Shown here: positions 12,289 to 22,838 of the stretch, one piece after another | Layout of the letters: each line of letters starts with the position of its first letter | How positions within the stretch are numbered: position 1 is the stretch's first letter | DNA from: Elymus sibiricus | Lineage: Eukaryota > Streptophyta > Magnoliopsida > Poales > Poaceae | DNA: 64,000 bases | Assembly (NCBI GenBank): GCA_039707655.1 | Contig: CM077665.1 | Coordinates: forward strand, 77,315,954-77,379,953 | Direction of reading: 5' to 3' | Program-made: the position numbers and the translations under genes | The notes under the pieces: model-generated | What the model was told of the DNA's origin: nothing | Seen by the model: only the letters and a program-made list of their open reading frames with translations | The model's database searches: none

Positions 12289-13635
12289 ATGAAGAATCTG
12301 AAGGATCCAAAGACCAAGATTTTTCCCTCTAAGACGAGGGGAGGTAAGGACCTGCCATCTAGCTCCGCACTTGATTCACCTTCTGTTATGAGTAAGCTTG
12401 CAACACCACCACATGCTACTAATCCTGATATGTCGCAAGTGATTGATGATGCTACTTCTGCGATGAATGAAGCTTATGATGATGCTAGTACCATGCTTGA
12501 TGATAATGTGCCACTAGGAGAATTTCTTGATGAACAAATTGCTAGAGCTAAAGAGAATGAAACTACTGAAACTCATGAGATTGCTGAAACTGATGAAGCC
12601 TATGAAACTGATGATGACTATGAAACACCTATTAGTTCTAGCTCTCCTAGATTTGAAATGCCTAAGATACCTGAAGGTTATGTTATTGACGAGGAGGTAA
12701 CTAGAGAAATTCTTTCTTGCACGGATAGAAACGATCTTAAGAAATTGCTACGCAAGTATAAGGAGAACACTTTGAATGCTAGAATGAAATGTGATCCTAA
12801 GTTTGCTACTTCACCTATATTTGTTACCGATAAGGATTATGAATTCTCTGTCGACCCAGAGTTAATTACTTTGGTTGAATCTGATCCTTTCCATGGCTAT
12901 GAAACTAAAACTGTAGTGGCACACCTTACTAAGCTGAATGATATAGCCACCCTCTTTGCTCATGATGAGAAGATTCGCTACTATTACATTCTCAAGTTGT
13001 TCCCGTTCTCATTAAAGGGTGATGCTAAGACATGGTACAATACTCTTACTCCTGGTTGTGTGCGTAGTCCCCAGGATATGATCTACTACTTCTCTGAAAA
13101 ATATTTTCCTGCTCATAAAAAACAAGCTGCCTTACAAGAAATATTTAACTTTGCGCAAATTGAAGAAGAGAGTCTCCCACAAGCTTGGGGGAGGCTTCTC
13201 CAATTGCTTAATGCTTTGCCTGATCACCCTCTTAAGGAAAATGAAATACTTGATATCTTCTATAATGGACTAACTGATGCTTCTAGAGACTTCCTAGATA
13301 GTTGTGCTGGTTGTGTTTTCAGGGAACGAACTGTTGAACAAGCTGAGGAATTATTGAATAACATATTGAAGAATTATGATGATTGGACTCTTCCTGAACC
13401 ACCACCTAAACCCACTCCGAAGAAGAGGGGTATCTTATTTCTCAGTCCTGAAGATATGCAAAAGGCAAAGAAATCTATGAAGGAAAAAGGTATTAAAGTT
13501 GAGGATGTTAAGAATTTACCACCTATTGAAGAAATACATGGCCTTGACACACCACCACCTCCAGAGGTGGTAGAGGTAAATTCTTTATTAAAGTTTGATG
13601 AAGGTGATATCCTTTACAATAAACATCCTAGTTAG
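12289..13635 (+). CDS. gag: Gag polyprotein of the Athila-lineage element
   Basis: 448 codons open from the ATG at 12289, the first after the primer site. The N-terminal ~115 residues are acidic and low in complexity (repeats of ETHEIAETDE type). A retrotransposon gag capsid domain follows at about residues 180-370, with LKLFPFSLKGDAKTWYNTL, YYFSEKYFPA and PQAWGRLLQLLNALPDH as landmarks. The product would form the particle shell around the element RNA. No CCHC knuckle is visible, as expected for this lineage. The ORF stops at TAG 13633, but the same frame stays open afterwards into the protease, so this single stop either needs read-through or is a mutation in one gag-protease ORF. Confidence 0.85.
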   Translation: MKNLKDPKTKIFPSKTRGGKDLPSSSALDSPSVMSKLATPPHATNPDMSQVIDDATSAMNEAYDDASTMLDDNVPLGEFLDEQIARAKENETTETHEIAETDEAYETDDDYETPISSSSPRFEMPKIPEGYVIDEEVTREILSCTDRNDLKKLLRKYKENTLNARMKCDPKFATSPIFVTDKDYEFSVDPELITLVESDPFHGYETKTVVAHLTKLNDIATLFAHDEKIRYYYILKLFPFSLKGDAKTWYNTLTPGCVRSPQDMIYYFSEKYFPAHKKQAALQEIFNFAQIEEESLPQAWGRLLQLLNALPDHPLKENEILDIFYNGLTDASRDFLDSCAGCVFRERTVEQAEELLNNILKNYDDWTLPEPPPKPTPKKRGILFLSPEDMQKAKKSMKEKGIKVEDVKNLPPIEEIHGLDTPPPPEVVEVNSLLKFDEGDILYNKHPS

Positions 13636-13662
13636 TGCTTATATGAGTTTGACAACTATATT

Positions 13663-15087
13663 ATGAAGCAAGATCATTTCAATGCACATGTCCTGAAACA
13701 ATTGAAATATAATTCTGATATGATCGCTCGCTTGAGTAACTTGCTATTTAGAATTAGTAATGACGTTAGAGGTGTAGGAAAGCATGCCTCTATGGTTCAA
13801 ACCCAGTTAGAACAAGTTGCTAAGTTTCAAAAAGAATTGCTTGATGAAATGAATAATAATATGAATGATTTTGCTGCTAGAGTAGTAACTAGAGGAGGTA
13901 GAATGACCCAAGAATCGCTTTATCCTGAAGATCATCCTAAAAGAATTGAACAACACTCTCAGAGAATTAATACTGATGTACCTAGTCCTTCTAGAAAGAA
14001 AAAGAAAAAGAAAAATGATATGACTTTGCATACCTCTAGTGAACCTGAGATACAAAAACCTCCTGATAATAATGATGTCTCTATTTTCGATGCTGAAACT
14101 CAGTCACGTAATGAACATTCACCTAGTGATAATGAAAATGATAATGATGATGCTCATGAAGATGCTCAACCCAATAATGATAAAGAACCAGATAATAATG
14201 TTGAAATAGAGCCTGCTCCTGATCTTGATAACCCACAATCTAAAAATAAACGTTATGATAAAAGAGACTTTGTGGCTAGGAAACATGGTAAAGAAAGAGA
14301 GCCTTGGGTTCAGAAACCCATGCCCTTTCCACCTAAACCATCTAAGAAAAAGGATGATGAAGAATTTGAGCGCTTTGCTGAAATGATTAGGACAGTCTTT
14401 TTGCGTACCCGCTTAACTGATATCCTAAAGATGGCCCCTTATGCAAAGTATATCAAAGACATCATCACTAATAAAAGAAAGATACCTGAATGTGAAATCT
14501 CCACCATGCTTGCTAATTATTCTTTTAAGGACGGAGTACCTAAAAAACTTGGAGATCCGGGAATACCAACTATACCTTGCTCCATTAAAAGAAACTATGT
14601 CAAAACTGCTTTGTGTGACTTGGGAGCCGGTGTTAGTGTTATGCCTTTCTCCTTATATAAGAGACTTGACTTGAATAAACTCACACCTACTCAAATATCA
14701 TTGGAAATGGCTGACAAATCAACCGCCATACCTATCGGTATTTGTGAGGATGTGCCCGTTGTTGTTGCAAATGTTACTATCTTAACGGACTTTGTTATTC
14801 TTGAGATGCCCGAGGACGACAACATGTCGATTATCCTTGGTAGACCCTTTTTGAATACTGTAGGGGCTGTTATTGATTGCAATAAAAGCAAGGTCACTTT
14901 TCATATCAATGGTAATGAGCACACGGTGCACCTTCCAAAGAAACAATTCCAAGTGAATGGTATAAATGTTATTGAAGAATCTCCGACTATCACTATTGGA
15001 AGTTTTCAATTACCTCTACCTACTGCCAAAAAGAAATATGATACACTTATTATAGGGGATATGCTCATCCCCATTGAGGTAACTTAG
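13663..15087 (+). CDS. Aspartic protease region of the Athila-lineage element
   Basis: 474 codons in the same frame as gag; only the TAG at 13633 separates them. The first half is basic and acidic low-complexity sequence with a KKKKKK run and many Asp/Asn. The second half carries a retropepsin-like domain with active-site CDLGAGVSVMP (Athila proteases usually read DLGASV) and the flap/second-strand motif IILGRPFLNT. The enzyme would cut gag into mature parts. After TAG at 15085 comes non-coding DNA, not reverse transcriptase, so pol is absent rather than frameshifted. The ATG at 13663 is simply the first in the open frame and may not be a used start. Confidence 0.8.
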   Translation: MKQDHFNAHVLKQLKYNSDMIARLSNLLFRISNDVRGVGKHASMVQTQLEQVAKFQKELLDEMNNNMNDFAARVVTRGGRMTQESLYPEDHPKRIEQHSQRINTDVPSPSRKKKKKKNDMTLHTSSEPEIQKPPDNNDVSIFDAETQSRNEHSPSDNENDNDDAHEDAQPNNDKEPDNNVEIEPAPDLDNPQSKNKRYDKRDFVARKHGKEREPWVQKPMPFPPKPSKKKDDEEFERFAEMIRTVFLRTRLTDILKMAPYAKYIKDIITNKRKIPECEISTMLANYSFKDGVPKKLGDPGIPTIPCSIKRNYVKTALCDLGAGVSVMPFSLYKRLDLNKLTPTQISLEMADKSTAIPIGICEDVPVVVANVTILTDFVILEMPEDDNMSIILGRPFLNTVGAVIDCNKSKVTFHINGNEHTVHLPKKQFQVNGINVIEESPTITIGSFQLPLPTAKKKYDTLIIGDMLIPIEVT

Positions 15088-15413
15088 TGTTCTACGAGAG
15101 TTCTTCGGTTTCATGCTAATCGGAAGTGGTTGTTAATAAGACTTGATCAACCTTATTAATGGATCATTTTTGAGAGGTATGAAGTTGACGAATCTAGTAG
15201 GCACAACTCTCTGCTCCCACATTTTATTTTCTGTTTTAGTTAGTCAAATAAAATAAAATGCCACGATTATCATGTTTTCTGTTTTCTCCGTACAATTAAA
15301 AAATGACCCAAAAATACAGAATGTCCTGAAAATTTGATATGATTTTGTTCGAAATATTTCTGAATTTCTGGTGCAAATAATACCAGAGGGGGGTGCACCT
15401 GGTGCCCAGAAGA

Positions 15414-15451
15414 CACCAGGGCGCGCCAGCACCCCCAGGCGCGCCCTGGTG
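15414..15451. repeat. GC palindrome inside the internal region
   Basis: Perfect 14-bp arms, CACCAGGGCGCGCC and its complement, surround a 10-bp loop. Elsewhere this palindrome class lies in LTRs just before the TATA box. Here it precedes the leader and intron of the envelope-like ORF. No clear TATA box follows (nearest AT-rich bases TTATTCCC at about 15480). Confidence 0.85.
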
Positions 15452-15625
15452 GGTTCTGGCCCCCACGTGGGCACCCTCACTTATTCCCTTAGCCCACATC
15501 ATCACCTACCTCCAGAAAAAAATCACCACAGCCACCATTCCCGTGTTCTTGCTCTCAAACCTGCGGATTTCGATCTCTTTGCTCAAAGCTCCATTTCTGA
15601 AACTGTTTGGAGGGATTGCTGCATG

Positions 15626-15846
15626 GTATGTAACTCCTCCATTGCTCCAATTAGTTTTTGATTTAGTGGGTTATTTTTAGAGTAATTAGCTACCCTTGGT
15701 GCTGCTGTAGATGAGCATGCATGTTGAATTTTTAGAATTCTAAGTAGTTTGAATGCTTAATATGGCCTCTATGCATGCTTAGGAGTAGTTGCTATCAATT
15801 TCACGAAGTTTTGTTAACAAAATTTTGTGTCTCAAAAATATTTCAG
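15626..15846 (+). other. Predicted 221-bp intron before the envelope-like ORF
   Basis: The donor ATG|GTATGT (intron from 15626) and acceptor ATATTTCAG| (ends 15846) are strong plant splice signals. The segment between is T-rich, and the ORF's ATG lies 20 bp past the acceptor. Splicing of envelope-like transcripts is known for the barley Athila-type element Bagy-2; its use here is inference. Confidence 0.55.
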
Positions 15847-15865
15847 AAATTTGTTCGCAAATAAA

Positions 15866-16904
15866 ATGCAATCCTTTAGGAGTTCTTCGAGGAGGAGATC
15901 CTCGGAGGCCTCATCAAGTGGAAGCTCAGTTCGACAATCTTATGTTGAGCCGAGTGAAAGCTCGATGCGAGATGCCGCATCTAAATCATGCTTGTGGCCG
16001 TGCGACGAGTTCATGGAAGGTGCAGGTATTAAGGAGGAATTTGAAAAATATATCCACAATACAGAGCTTGCTCCCTTTATCGCAGATAAGTGCCCTCAAC
16101 ACCTCGAACTCTCGAAAACATTCACAAAGAAATTTAATTATTTTCCTCGTGAGTCTAGAGTTTCATTCAACCTTTATGACCGTTCCTTCACCATGCCGTT
16201 AGAAATGTTCAGTGAAGCATGCAAACTTCCATATTAGGGTTCCCTTGATGAACCAACAAAATATGAATACGAGTCATTTTTAGTTAATCTTTGCTTTGGT
16301 GAAGATAGGGGGGTAACACAAGGGAGAATTAAGAGCATCCATTTCCCATCATACAATATTTCGCACTCTTTAATGGACAATGTATCGTAGGCAAACAAGA
16401 TTGTAGCACATTGTGTGCTCATGATTTGAGCCTCATACACACTGCCATAACTGGAAATAAATATTATAGTCTTGGTGCAATTGTTGCACGGAGACTGCAA
16501 CTCAATGCCGCTAGTGGTAATTTTTATGGAGGAATCTATGCCTCCCGTGTAGCAGAGAGACTAAATGTATCATCTTGGCCTAAGGACCCCATCTTACCTA
16601 CTCAGTATTTAGACTTTGATGCCATGAAGAGTCATAAGTTCCTTACAGGTACGGCCACTAACTACACTTATAACTTGAGATTTAATAAAAAAACATTGTG
16701 CATGTCACTTTGCCTGCTCCTGCTCTCTTTGATTTTCACAGTAGAGGAAGATACTATGTTCTAGAGAGTGAGGCCCATGCGTACAATGCGGAGGTTGAAG
16801 CTGCTAGGAGGGTCGTGGAGTTTCGCCAAGGGCCTGGGTGAGCCATCGCCCAGATTATTATTCATACGGATGGTGATTACCAAGCTAGGCCAAAAGCCTA
16901 AGCT
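15866..16904 (+). pseudogene. Envelope-like (Athila ORF) pseudogene
   Basis: The ATG at 15866 opens MQSFRSSSRRRSSEAS; an upstream GTG frame at 15827 crosses the splice site and is not the start. The protein resembles the ORF that follows pol in Athila-lineage elements, through motifs such as SFNLYDRSFTMPLEMFSEAC, GRIKSIHFPSYN, YYSLGAIVARRL and FYGGIYASRVAERL with MKSHKFLTG. The frame breaks at TAG 16235 and again near 16388, shifts to another frame by about 16411, and near 16680 shifts once more before YYVLESEAHAYNAEVEAARR. No membrane segment is evident in what remains. Function in plants is unproven; the name envelope-like reflects position more than demonstrated activity. Confidence 0.65.
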
Positions 16905-18888
16905 TGGGGGAGTACGTATTTCCACCCGACATTACATTCATGTTCACACTTTTCATTCCAGTTGTCGGTGTTCATACTTTTTCATTGTAATATCCATGCT
17001 AAATTTGTTTTCTTGCTTTCTTCTTGTGTGTTTGAAAAACTTTGAGAAAATCCAAAAACATTTCTTACTTATTTTTGGTTTTTCTTTCTAGTTTAGTTTA
17101 ATTGTAGTATTAAAAGAAAACCCAAAAAATATTTCTCATTTCTTCTTTTGCTTGTTGGGAGTTTTCCCGTGTAAATAGTTTTTCTCGTTTTTGTTTTTCC
17201 CTCTTTATTTTGCTTTCTTCAAGAAAAACCAAAAACTCCAAAAATATTTCAGTGTGTTTCTCTGAAATTCTTTTCCTTTTGTTTGAGTCGTACCAAGGAG
17301 AAGACCACGATGAAAATGTTGAGTGGCTCTCATATGCATCATTGTTAATCTAACAAAGAGCCCATTCTACCTTGTCTTCTCCTCTTGAATAAAATGTTGC
17401 AGATTCCAGCTTAGTTCGTGGCATTCTTGCACTATTATTATTTTCTTATCATTCGGTCGTGCAAGTGAAAGGCAATGATGACGATATTTGATGAATTGAC
17501 TGTGGCAGAGAAGAGCGGGTATGAACTCAACTTGTTTTTGTTTTTCTAAATATGTTTAACCTAGTATCCTTGATTCGGCATATTATGATCAAACATGTTT
17601 GCAATGACCATTAGAGATTATAGTTGTTCATGCCATGCTTAAGTAGCTAGGAGTGGATAATAATTTATCTTGGACGTCAACATCCATTAAAATGGTTGTG
17701 ATGTGGTATGATGATATGGTATCCTCCTCTGAATGTTTCAAGTGGCTTGACTTGGCACATGTTCACACATGTAGTTGAATCAAAACCAACATGGCCTTCA
17801 TGATATTTATGTTCATGGTGTCCATATCCTACTCATGCTAGTAGTCAATGTTTATTATATGTAATGCATGCTCATGACCGTTTTCGCTCTCTAGCTAGCC
17901 GCTTCTCAATCTATTTGCTAGCCTTCGCCTGTACTAAGCGGGAATACTGCTTGTGCATCAAAACCCTTAAACCAAAGTTATTCCAGATGAGTCCACTATA
18001 TCTACCTATATGCGGTATTACCCTGCCGTTCCAAAGTAAATTTGTATGTGCCATCTCTAAAAATTCAAATGAACATCTGTTTTGTGTGCCTGGACCGCTC
18101 ATGGAGCGACAGGGGGCGGGCAGTATCTTCCATGCTAAGCGGGTTATTCTCATGATGAGTGTTTATTCACTCGTCCATACACGAGAGGAGCGGTAATAGG
18201 GATTCCCAGTCCTGAAATCAAAAATAAAAAATAATTAAACAAAACTCCCCCAGGAATATTGTTGGTTTGGATGGTACCCGTGTATGCGGCTAGCCGTGGA
18301 GTGTGATTGTTGGTGGAAGGGGAGTAAACCTTTACTTTTACCTCTTGGGAACCACCGCTAATTTGATTAGCATGGAAGATATTGATAACTCTTGGTCGTG
18401 ACGTTGACAGGAAGGGTGTACCTCCCAAAATTATATCTATCTCTGTTTTAAATGCTTGAGCTCCGGCACCTCTGCAAATCCATGCTTCCCTCTACGAAGG
18501 GATTATTTATTTACTTTTATGTTGAGTCATCACCTTCTCAAATAAGCGCCAGACCTGAGAGCACTATTGTCATTCTCATGCATTGTGTATAGTTGATGAT
18601 GGGTGCAGCATGACTGGATCTTTTCTACCATGAATTACAATGTTTAGTCGCTGCTTGAACTTTGGAGGTGCTCTGCATTTATGTTTTGCGGTCTCAGAAA
18701 GGTCTAGCGAGATACCACTATTGTCATATTGTATCATGATTGTTTTGACAAAGTGTTGGCGCTTGAGATCTCTTATTATTGCTCGCTAGTTGCTTATGTT
18801 ATTGATATGAGTTAATATAATTTCTAAGAGTTATTGTTGGCATGGTTAGTCATAATCTTTGCTGAAAACCTGGGTGCTACTTAAGCAT
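16905..18888 (+). other. Non-coding 3' internal region of the Athila-lineage element
   Basis: About 2 kb without a credible ORF, starting just after CTAAGCTTGGGGGAGT, a polypurine-tract-like sequence. Several AAAACCAAAAA and TTTGCTTTCTT stretches follow. Arrangement and sequence fit the long untranslated tail of Sabrina-type elements. Deletion has removed its final bases, where the true polypurine tract should be. Confidence 0.65.
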
Positions 18889-18917
18889 ATATAATTTCTA
18901 AGAGTTATTGTTGGAAT
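18815..18917 (+). repeat. Local duplication (filler) at the 3' LTR deletion junction
   Basis: ATATAATTTCTAAGAGTTAT with its continuation GTTGG occurs at 18815-18840 and again at 18889-18914. Only one mismatch appears in the next few bases. The second copy sits exactly between the internal region and the truncated 3' LTR. Confidence 0.8.
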
Positions 18918-19277
18918 GGTTATGACTGTTATATGATGAATATCATCCAACGAGTTCACCGATCCAGTGCCTACGAGTTTTCCACATATTGTTCTTGCTA
19001 AGTTACTATTGCTACTGCTACTGTTACACTTGCTACGAGACTATTGCTATTACTGTTACCGTTATTGTTACTGCTGCTACTGCTATCAAAACTATCATAT
19101 TATTATGCTACTGATCACTTAGCTGCAGATATTTTATCTCCAGGTGTGGTTGAATTGACAACTCAGCTGCTAATACTCTCAAATATTTTTTGGCTCTCCT
19201 TGTGTCGAATCTATAAATTTGGGTTGAATACTCTACCCTCGAAAACTGTTGCGATCCCCTATACTTGTGGGTTATCA
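18918..19277 (+). repeat. 3' LTR remnant (last 360 bp)
   Basis: It aligns gap-free with 11851-12210, ends GTTATCA and abuts the TSD GCCGG. The first ~1,055 bp of this LTR are missing, including promoter and palindrome. Confidence 0.9.
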
Positions 19278-19282
19278 GCCGG

Positions 19283-19607
19283 TGACGTGGCCATCCCTGA
19301 GCTGGAGATGGCCGTCGTCGTCAAGGAGGAGGTGAAGGAGGAGGTGGCGGAGGAGCCGCCCCTTGCGGCGTGGAACACCCGGATGGTGGGCCAGAAGTGG
19401 GGGATGTCGGCCACTGCGTCGGAGATGGCCGACGCGCTGACTGTCCAGCCGTGGCCAACCACGCCGCCGCGGTCAACCGAACCGGAGCAGGAGCCACGGG
19501 AGGAGGTGTTGCACGCGCCGCAAGCGCCTCCGGCCTGGCAGGGGCCGCCAGCCCACCTTTGGCAGCCGCCTCCCGACGTCGACCTCACCAGCGACGGCGA
19601 GGAGTAG
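19283..19607 (+). pseudogene. Grass-repetitive gene-like sequence, 3' part
   Basis: The sequence continues the frame of 10119-10795 across the LTR element: after GCCGG the codons read DVAIPELEMAVVVKEEVKEE, then a block with WGMSATASEMADALTVQPWP and a proline-rich tail ending DVDLTSDGEE before TAG at 19605. The tail is acidic at the very end. Frame agreement on both sides of one TSD copy supports a single former ORF. Function unknown. It has no intron visible in this half. Confidence 0.6.
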
Positions 19608-19909
19608 GACGGCGCTCCTGAAGATGGCGGCGGGCGGCTTCACCGGTGGGCGACCTTGTGTATATTTTTAATGCATGGCAGACTTATGAATTAGGATTTT
19701 TTTTGAACAAATGAACTAGGGTGTCCTAGAACTATCGCCGGCCTCTGTGGTCGGCATTAACGTTTAATTAAAGCTAATGCATGGTGATGTGATGTGATGT
19801 GCTGTGATGTGATGTGATGTGATGTTTGAATATGATGTGATTTGATGTTTAATTAAGGCAAAACGAATTTGAACTAACATTTGAATTTTAAGCGACATGT
19901 TGATCCTAA
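19608..19909 (+). other. 3' flank of the gene-like repeat with TGATG repeats
   Basis: Non-coding. A short tandem array of GTGAT/TGATG units spans about 19786-19850, with interruptions (GCTGTGATG, TTTGAATATGATG). This probably represents 3' UTR and flank. Confidence 0.45.
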
Positions 19910-20067
19910 GGCCCTTCCCAGTGCTACACCGTGCTAAAAGAGCTTACAGTAGGTGCTAAATCCATAAATAAAGTGAGCTTAGATACAACAAGCTAAGCAC
20001 CTATCCATTGGAGAGTTGAGTTGCTAAGCTATTTAATGCACTCAGCACCTTTGCATTGGAAGAGGCC
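19910..20067. mobile_element. Tourist-like (PIF/Harbinger) MITE, 158 bp, TSD TAA
   Basis: Imperfect terminal inverted repeats GGCCCTTCCCAGTGC and GCATTGGAAGAGGCC (about 12 of 16 positions pair) are bounded by TAA at 19907-19909 and 20068-20070. Size, AT-rich interior and TAA target fit PIF/Harbinger-derived MITEs. No ORF. Confidence 0.75.
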
Positions 20068-20942
20068 TAAGTTGATCCTAAGTTGTAATGATCATGTTAC
20101 CCTATGTTGAAATGATCTAACAACAAACAAAACAAAAATAGACTCCTAAACCCTAACCCAAAACCCTAACACTAACCCTTCATTGCAATACCCATTATTA
20201 TAAAGACAGTTCAATTTTACAAAAAATGAAGAATAATTTCACATCCTTCTTACTCACACTGAAATGGAACTCTAGTGATTTTTTTATTTTTTTATTTTTC
20301 GTAAACATAAACTCACTGCCACTCTCTTCTCAAACTCTATACAACACCGTACGTGATAGCTCGTATGTGTGAACTATTTTTCATGGAAATTTCCATAAAT
20401 CAAGATTATTATTTTTGCCATGACCATGTCACATACAACGGCATTGTGAGCAGGTTTTACATTTTTTTTATTTTTTTTGAATTTAGTTCTGCTCATTTGA
20501 ACTTGGAAACGGTAGCTCACCTAAAAAAAGGTTTTTCTTAAAAAATGTCCCTAAACCAAGTTTATATTTTTTAGGGTAACCGTGTCTTATAAAACGACGA
20601 ACAGAGAAGGTCTCAATTTTTTTGATTTTTTGAATTAGTTAAGGCCATTTGAAAGTGAGTCAAACCTAAGATAACCCCGCTGACCGGCTAGAAACCCCGC
20701 AGCATCTCTCCAAACCCTAACGTCGAACTGCAGCCGTCCGGTCATACCCTAGCGCCAAGCGACAACCGTCAGATATGGTCTTCTAGAAGGATTTCCGAGG
20801 GGTTGTGTGCAGGCTCTGTGCCATTGGATCACATGGACGGCTTCGCATGGTTGGATCGTTGGGCGATCCGCGAGAGGTTGGTTCTGCACGCCCACTCGTC
20901 CGCGTAAAATAATACCAAGTACTGGTTGGGCCTTTGCTTGAC
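20068..20942. other. Unassigned non-coding DNA
   Basis: AT-rich with several poly-T tracts (20280-20310, 20460-20480, 20610-20630), then GC-richer from about 20690 (AAACCCTAACGTCGAACTGC, GCAGCCGTCCGGTC). A few CCCTAA-like heptamers lie at 20148-20178. No ORF or terminus I can defend. The style of the last part recalls grass CACTA-transposon flanks, but no CACTA terminus or TIR was found. Confidence 0.4.
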
Positions 20943-21221
20943 TGTTGACGTGGCTTGAGACTGCGTCAGTATTTCCCCAAAGAGGAAGGGATGATGCAGC
21001 ACAGCGACGGTAAGTATTTCCCTGAGTTATGAAACCAAGGTATCGAACCGGTAGGAGGATCACCACCACCTAATAAGCAGCACCTGCACACAAACAACAA
21101 ATACTTGCAACCCGACGCGAAAGAGAGGTTGTCAATCTCTCTATGGTAAAAAGACAGATTAGGTAGTGATAGATTGAAGAGATAGATCTCTCAAGGACAC
21201 CAAATAAAAAGTGCAGCAAGG
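20943..21221 (-). repeat. 3' LTR end of the minus-strand Athila-type element
   Basis: On the minus strand this is the LTR tail (TTTGGGGAAATACTGACGCA, then a TGTTGACG terminus at the left). CAAGG at 21217-21221 is the TSD of the Copia insertion; the LTR continues at 36966. Confidence 0.65.
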
Positions 21222-22771
21222 TGTAAGTGCATCTAGTGCCCCTTAGTGATTTTGGTGTATTGCAGACTTATAGGTCAAGGGACTAATATGTTTGTGAGTG
21301 TACACAGGCTCTATAAGTCAATGAGGAGTTCGGTATATTCGAAGAATATCGACGCCTAAAAATGAATGTCTTCAACTGAAGACTTTGGTGAAGACTTTGG
21401 TATTCCCTGAAGACTTTAAATCTGAAGAAGATGGTGCGACCTTGAAGATATGAACGAGGACAATGAAGCATGAAGACTTTTGTTTTTACTGTTTCATTTT
21501 CTTTCTTTGAGTCATAGGAAACACCGTACTGTTAAAGGGGGTCCAGGTAAAACTAAGGAAAAATTTCCATCTGATGCTCAACTCAAATGCCTCAACATAA
21601 CCCAATCCTTCGAGTGAAGCCTTTGGAAACATCTTACAGTTCAGTCAAGTTCTTCAGTGACAGAGACGATGTTCTTCTGGTCTCTGAGGAAATTGGTCTG
21701 ACTGAGGAGTTAGGATTTCGCCAGTGCGAATTGCCTACAAGTGAGGAATATGATATGCCCTGAGGAATTTGACAGTTCAAATTCCTACCGCTGCTGTGCT
21801 TTGCGCCAGCTGTCCAGATATTCTATCCACCTAACGGTCATATCATTGAGGGGGCATTTATGTCTTATCATGTCGGGATGCACCCTGGCTATAAATAGCC
21901 GCCCCCTCAACCACTAGCTGGTTGGCTGCTCTGAGAGAGAACGTGACACTTGTCATTTGAGAGCATCCCATTCCTCGAGGACTTTGAGCGAAAATCATCA
22001 GTGAGGAAAAACCCCTAAACCAAACAACCAAAACCCATAGTGATTGAGCATCACTGAAGAAATTGTTCCTGTGTGGAACCGACGCTTTTTACCTTTCAAA
22101 ACTGTGTATCTTCCAGACGGTTAGGCGTCATGGTCTAGTGCATCCTACAGTCAATTGGGGATCACCGGGTGACAGTGGTCTATAGCATCCAGCAGTAAAT
22201 TGTGGATTGCCGGGTGACCAGTTTGTGAGGGTTTTGGAAGTCTACCCTGAAGACTTACCACGAGTGTTGGGCGAGGTCTGTGTGACCTTAGCTCAAGGAG
22301 AATACGGTAAGGACTGTGTGTACTGGGATTGTGTGTCCTCTGGTTTAAATACCGGGCCGCTCCGAACCAGACGTACGACTGTCACAACAGTTGGAACTGG
22401 GTCATCAAATCATTGTCTTCATCGAGCCCCTGGTTCTATTTCCTCAACCTTTCATTTCCTCACATATGTGTTGATGAAATTGATTGTTACTGTTTGAAGA
22501 ATTTTACTGAAGACTTTCTCAATTTCCTCACCCCAAATTCTTCAGTCACTTTATCTTCTGCCTGCTTATCCTGTTCACGCTACTCATGCTCTGTGTATGT
22601 TTCATTTCATCATGATGACTATGCTACTGCCATGTTTCACATGCTCTTGAGTACTTATTCTGCTGCGAGTAGTTCGTCACCTAGCAAATTCCTCAACTAG
22701 TATTTCCTCAAGTGACGAATTTGTAAAAATTGCCTATTCACCCCCCCTCTAGTCGATATAATGCACTTTCA
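21222..22771 (+). repeat. 5' LTR of the Copia element, 1,550 bp
   Basis: Ends TGTAAGTG and ACTTTCA. TATA box GGCTATAAATAGCC (21887-21900), itself palindromic, followed by the transcribed leader. Many TTC(C/T)TCA-type motifs. A CCCCCC tract lies about 30 bp before the 3' end. Confidence 0.92.
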
Positions 22772-22773
22772 AT

Positions 22774-22789
22774 TCGTATCAGAGCAAGG
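22774..22789 (+). promoter_or_regulatory. Primer-binding site, initiator tRNA-Met type
   Basis: TCGTATCAGAGCAAGG, two bases after the LTR, resembles the usual Copia site TGGTATCAGAGC, with a mismatch near its start. Confidence 0.75.
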
Positions 22790-22838
22790 TACTCCCTTGT
22801 TCTGTGTGATTTTGGTTTAACCACCTGGAGTTTTAGTT

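Larger units (their letters stand above)
10796..19277 (+). mobile_element. Non-autonomous Athila-lineage Gypsy element, TSD GCCGG
   Basis: It is flanked by GCCGG at 10791-10795 and 19278-19282, starts TGATACGTCTCC and ends GGGTTATCA. It has a 1,415-bp 5' LTR, a tRNA-Asp-type primer site, gag plus protease, an envelope-like pseudogene, a long non-coding 3' part and a 3' LTR reduced to its last 360 bp. No reverse transcriptase, RNase H or integrase is present between protease and the envelope-like ORF, so it must have depended on a helper. This matches the general plan of Sabrina-type elements. The intact TSD shows that the 3' LTR loss happened after insertion. Confidence 0.9.

Noticed and set aside
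20148..20178. CCCTAA-like heptamers as an interstitial telomere tract
   Set aside because: Only about four degenerate units; AAACCCTAA motifs are common in plant promoters and flanks.
20068..20942. CACTA transposon end
   Set aside because: The sequence style is suggestive, but no CACTA terminus, TIR or 3-bp TSD could be found.
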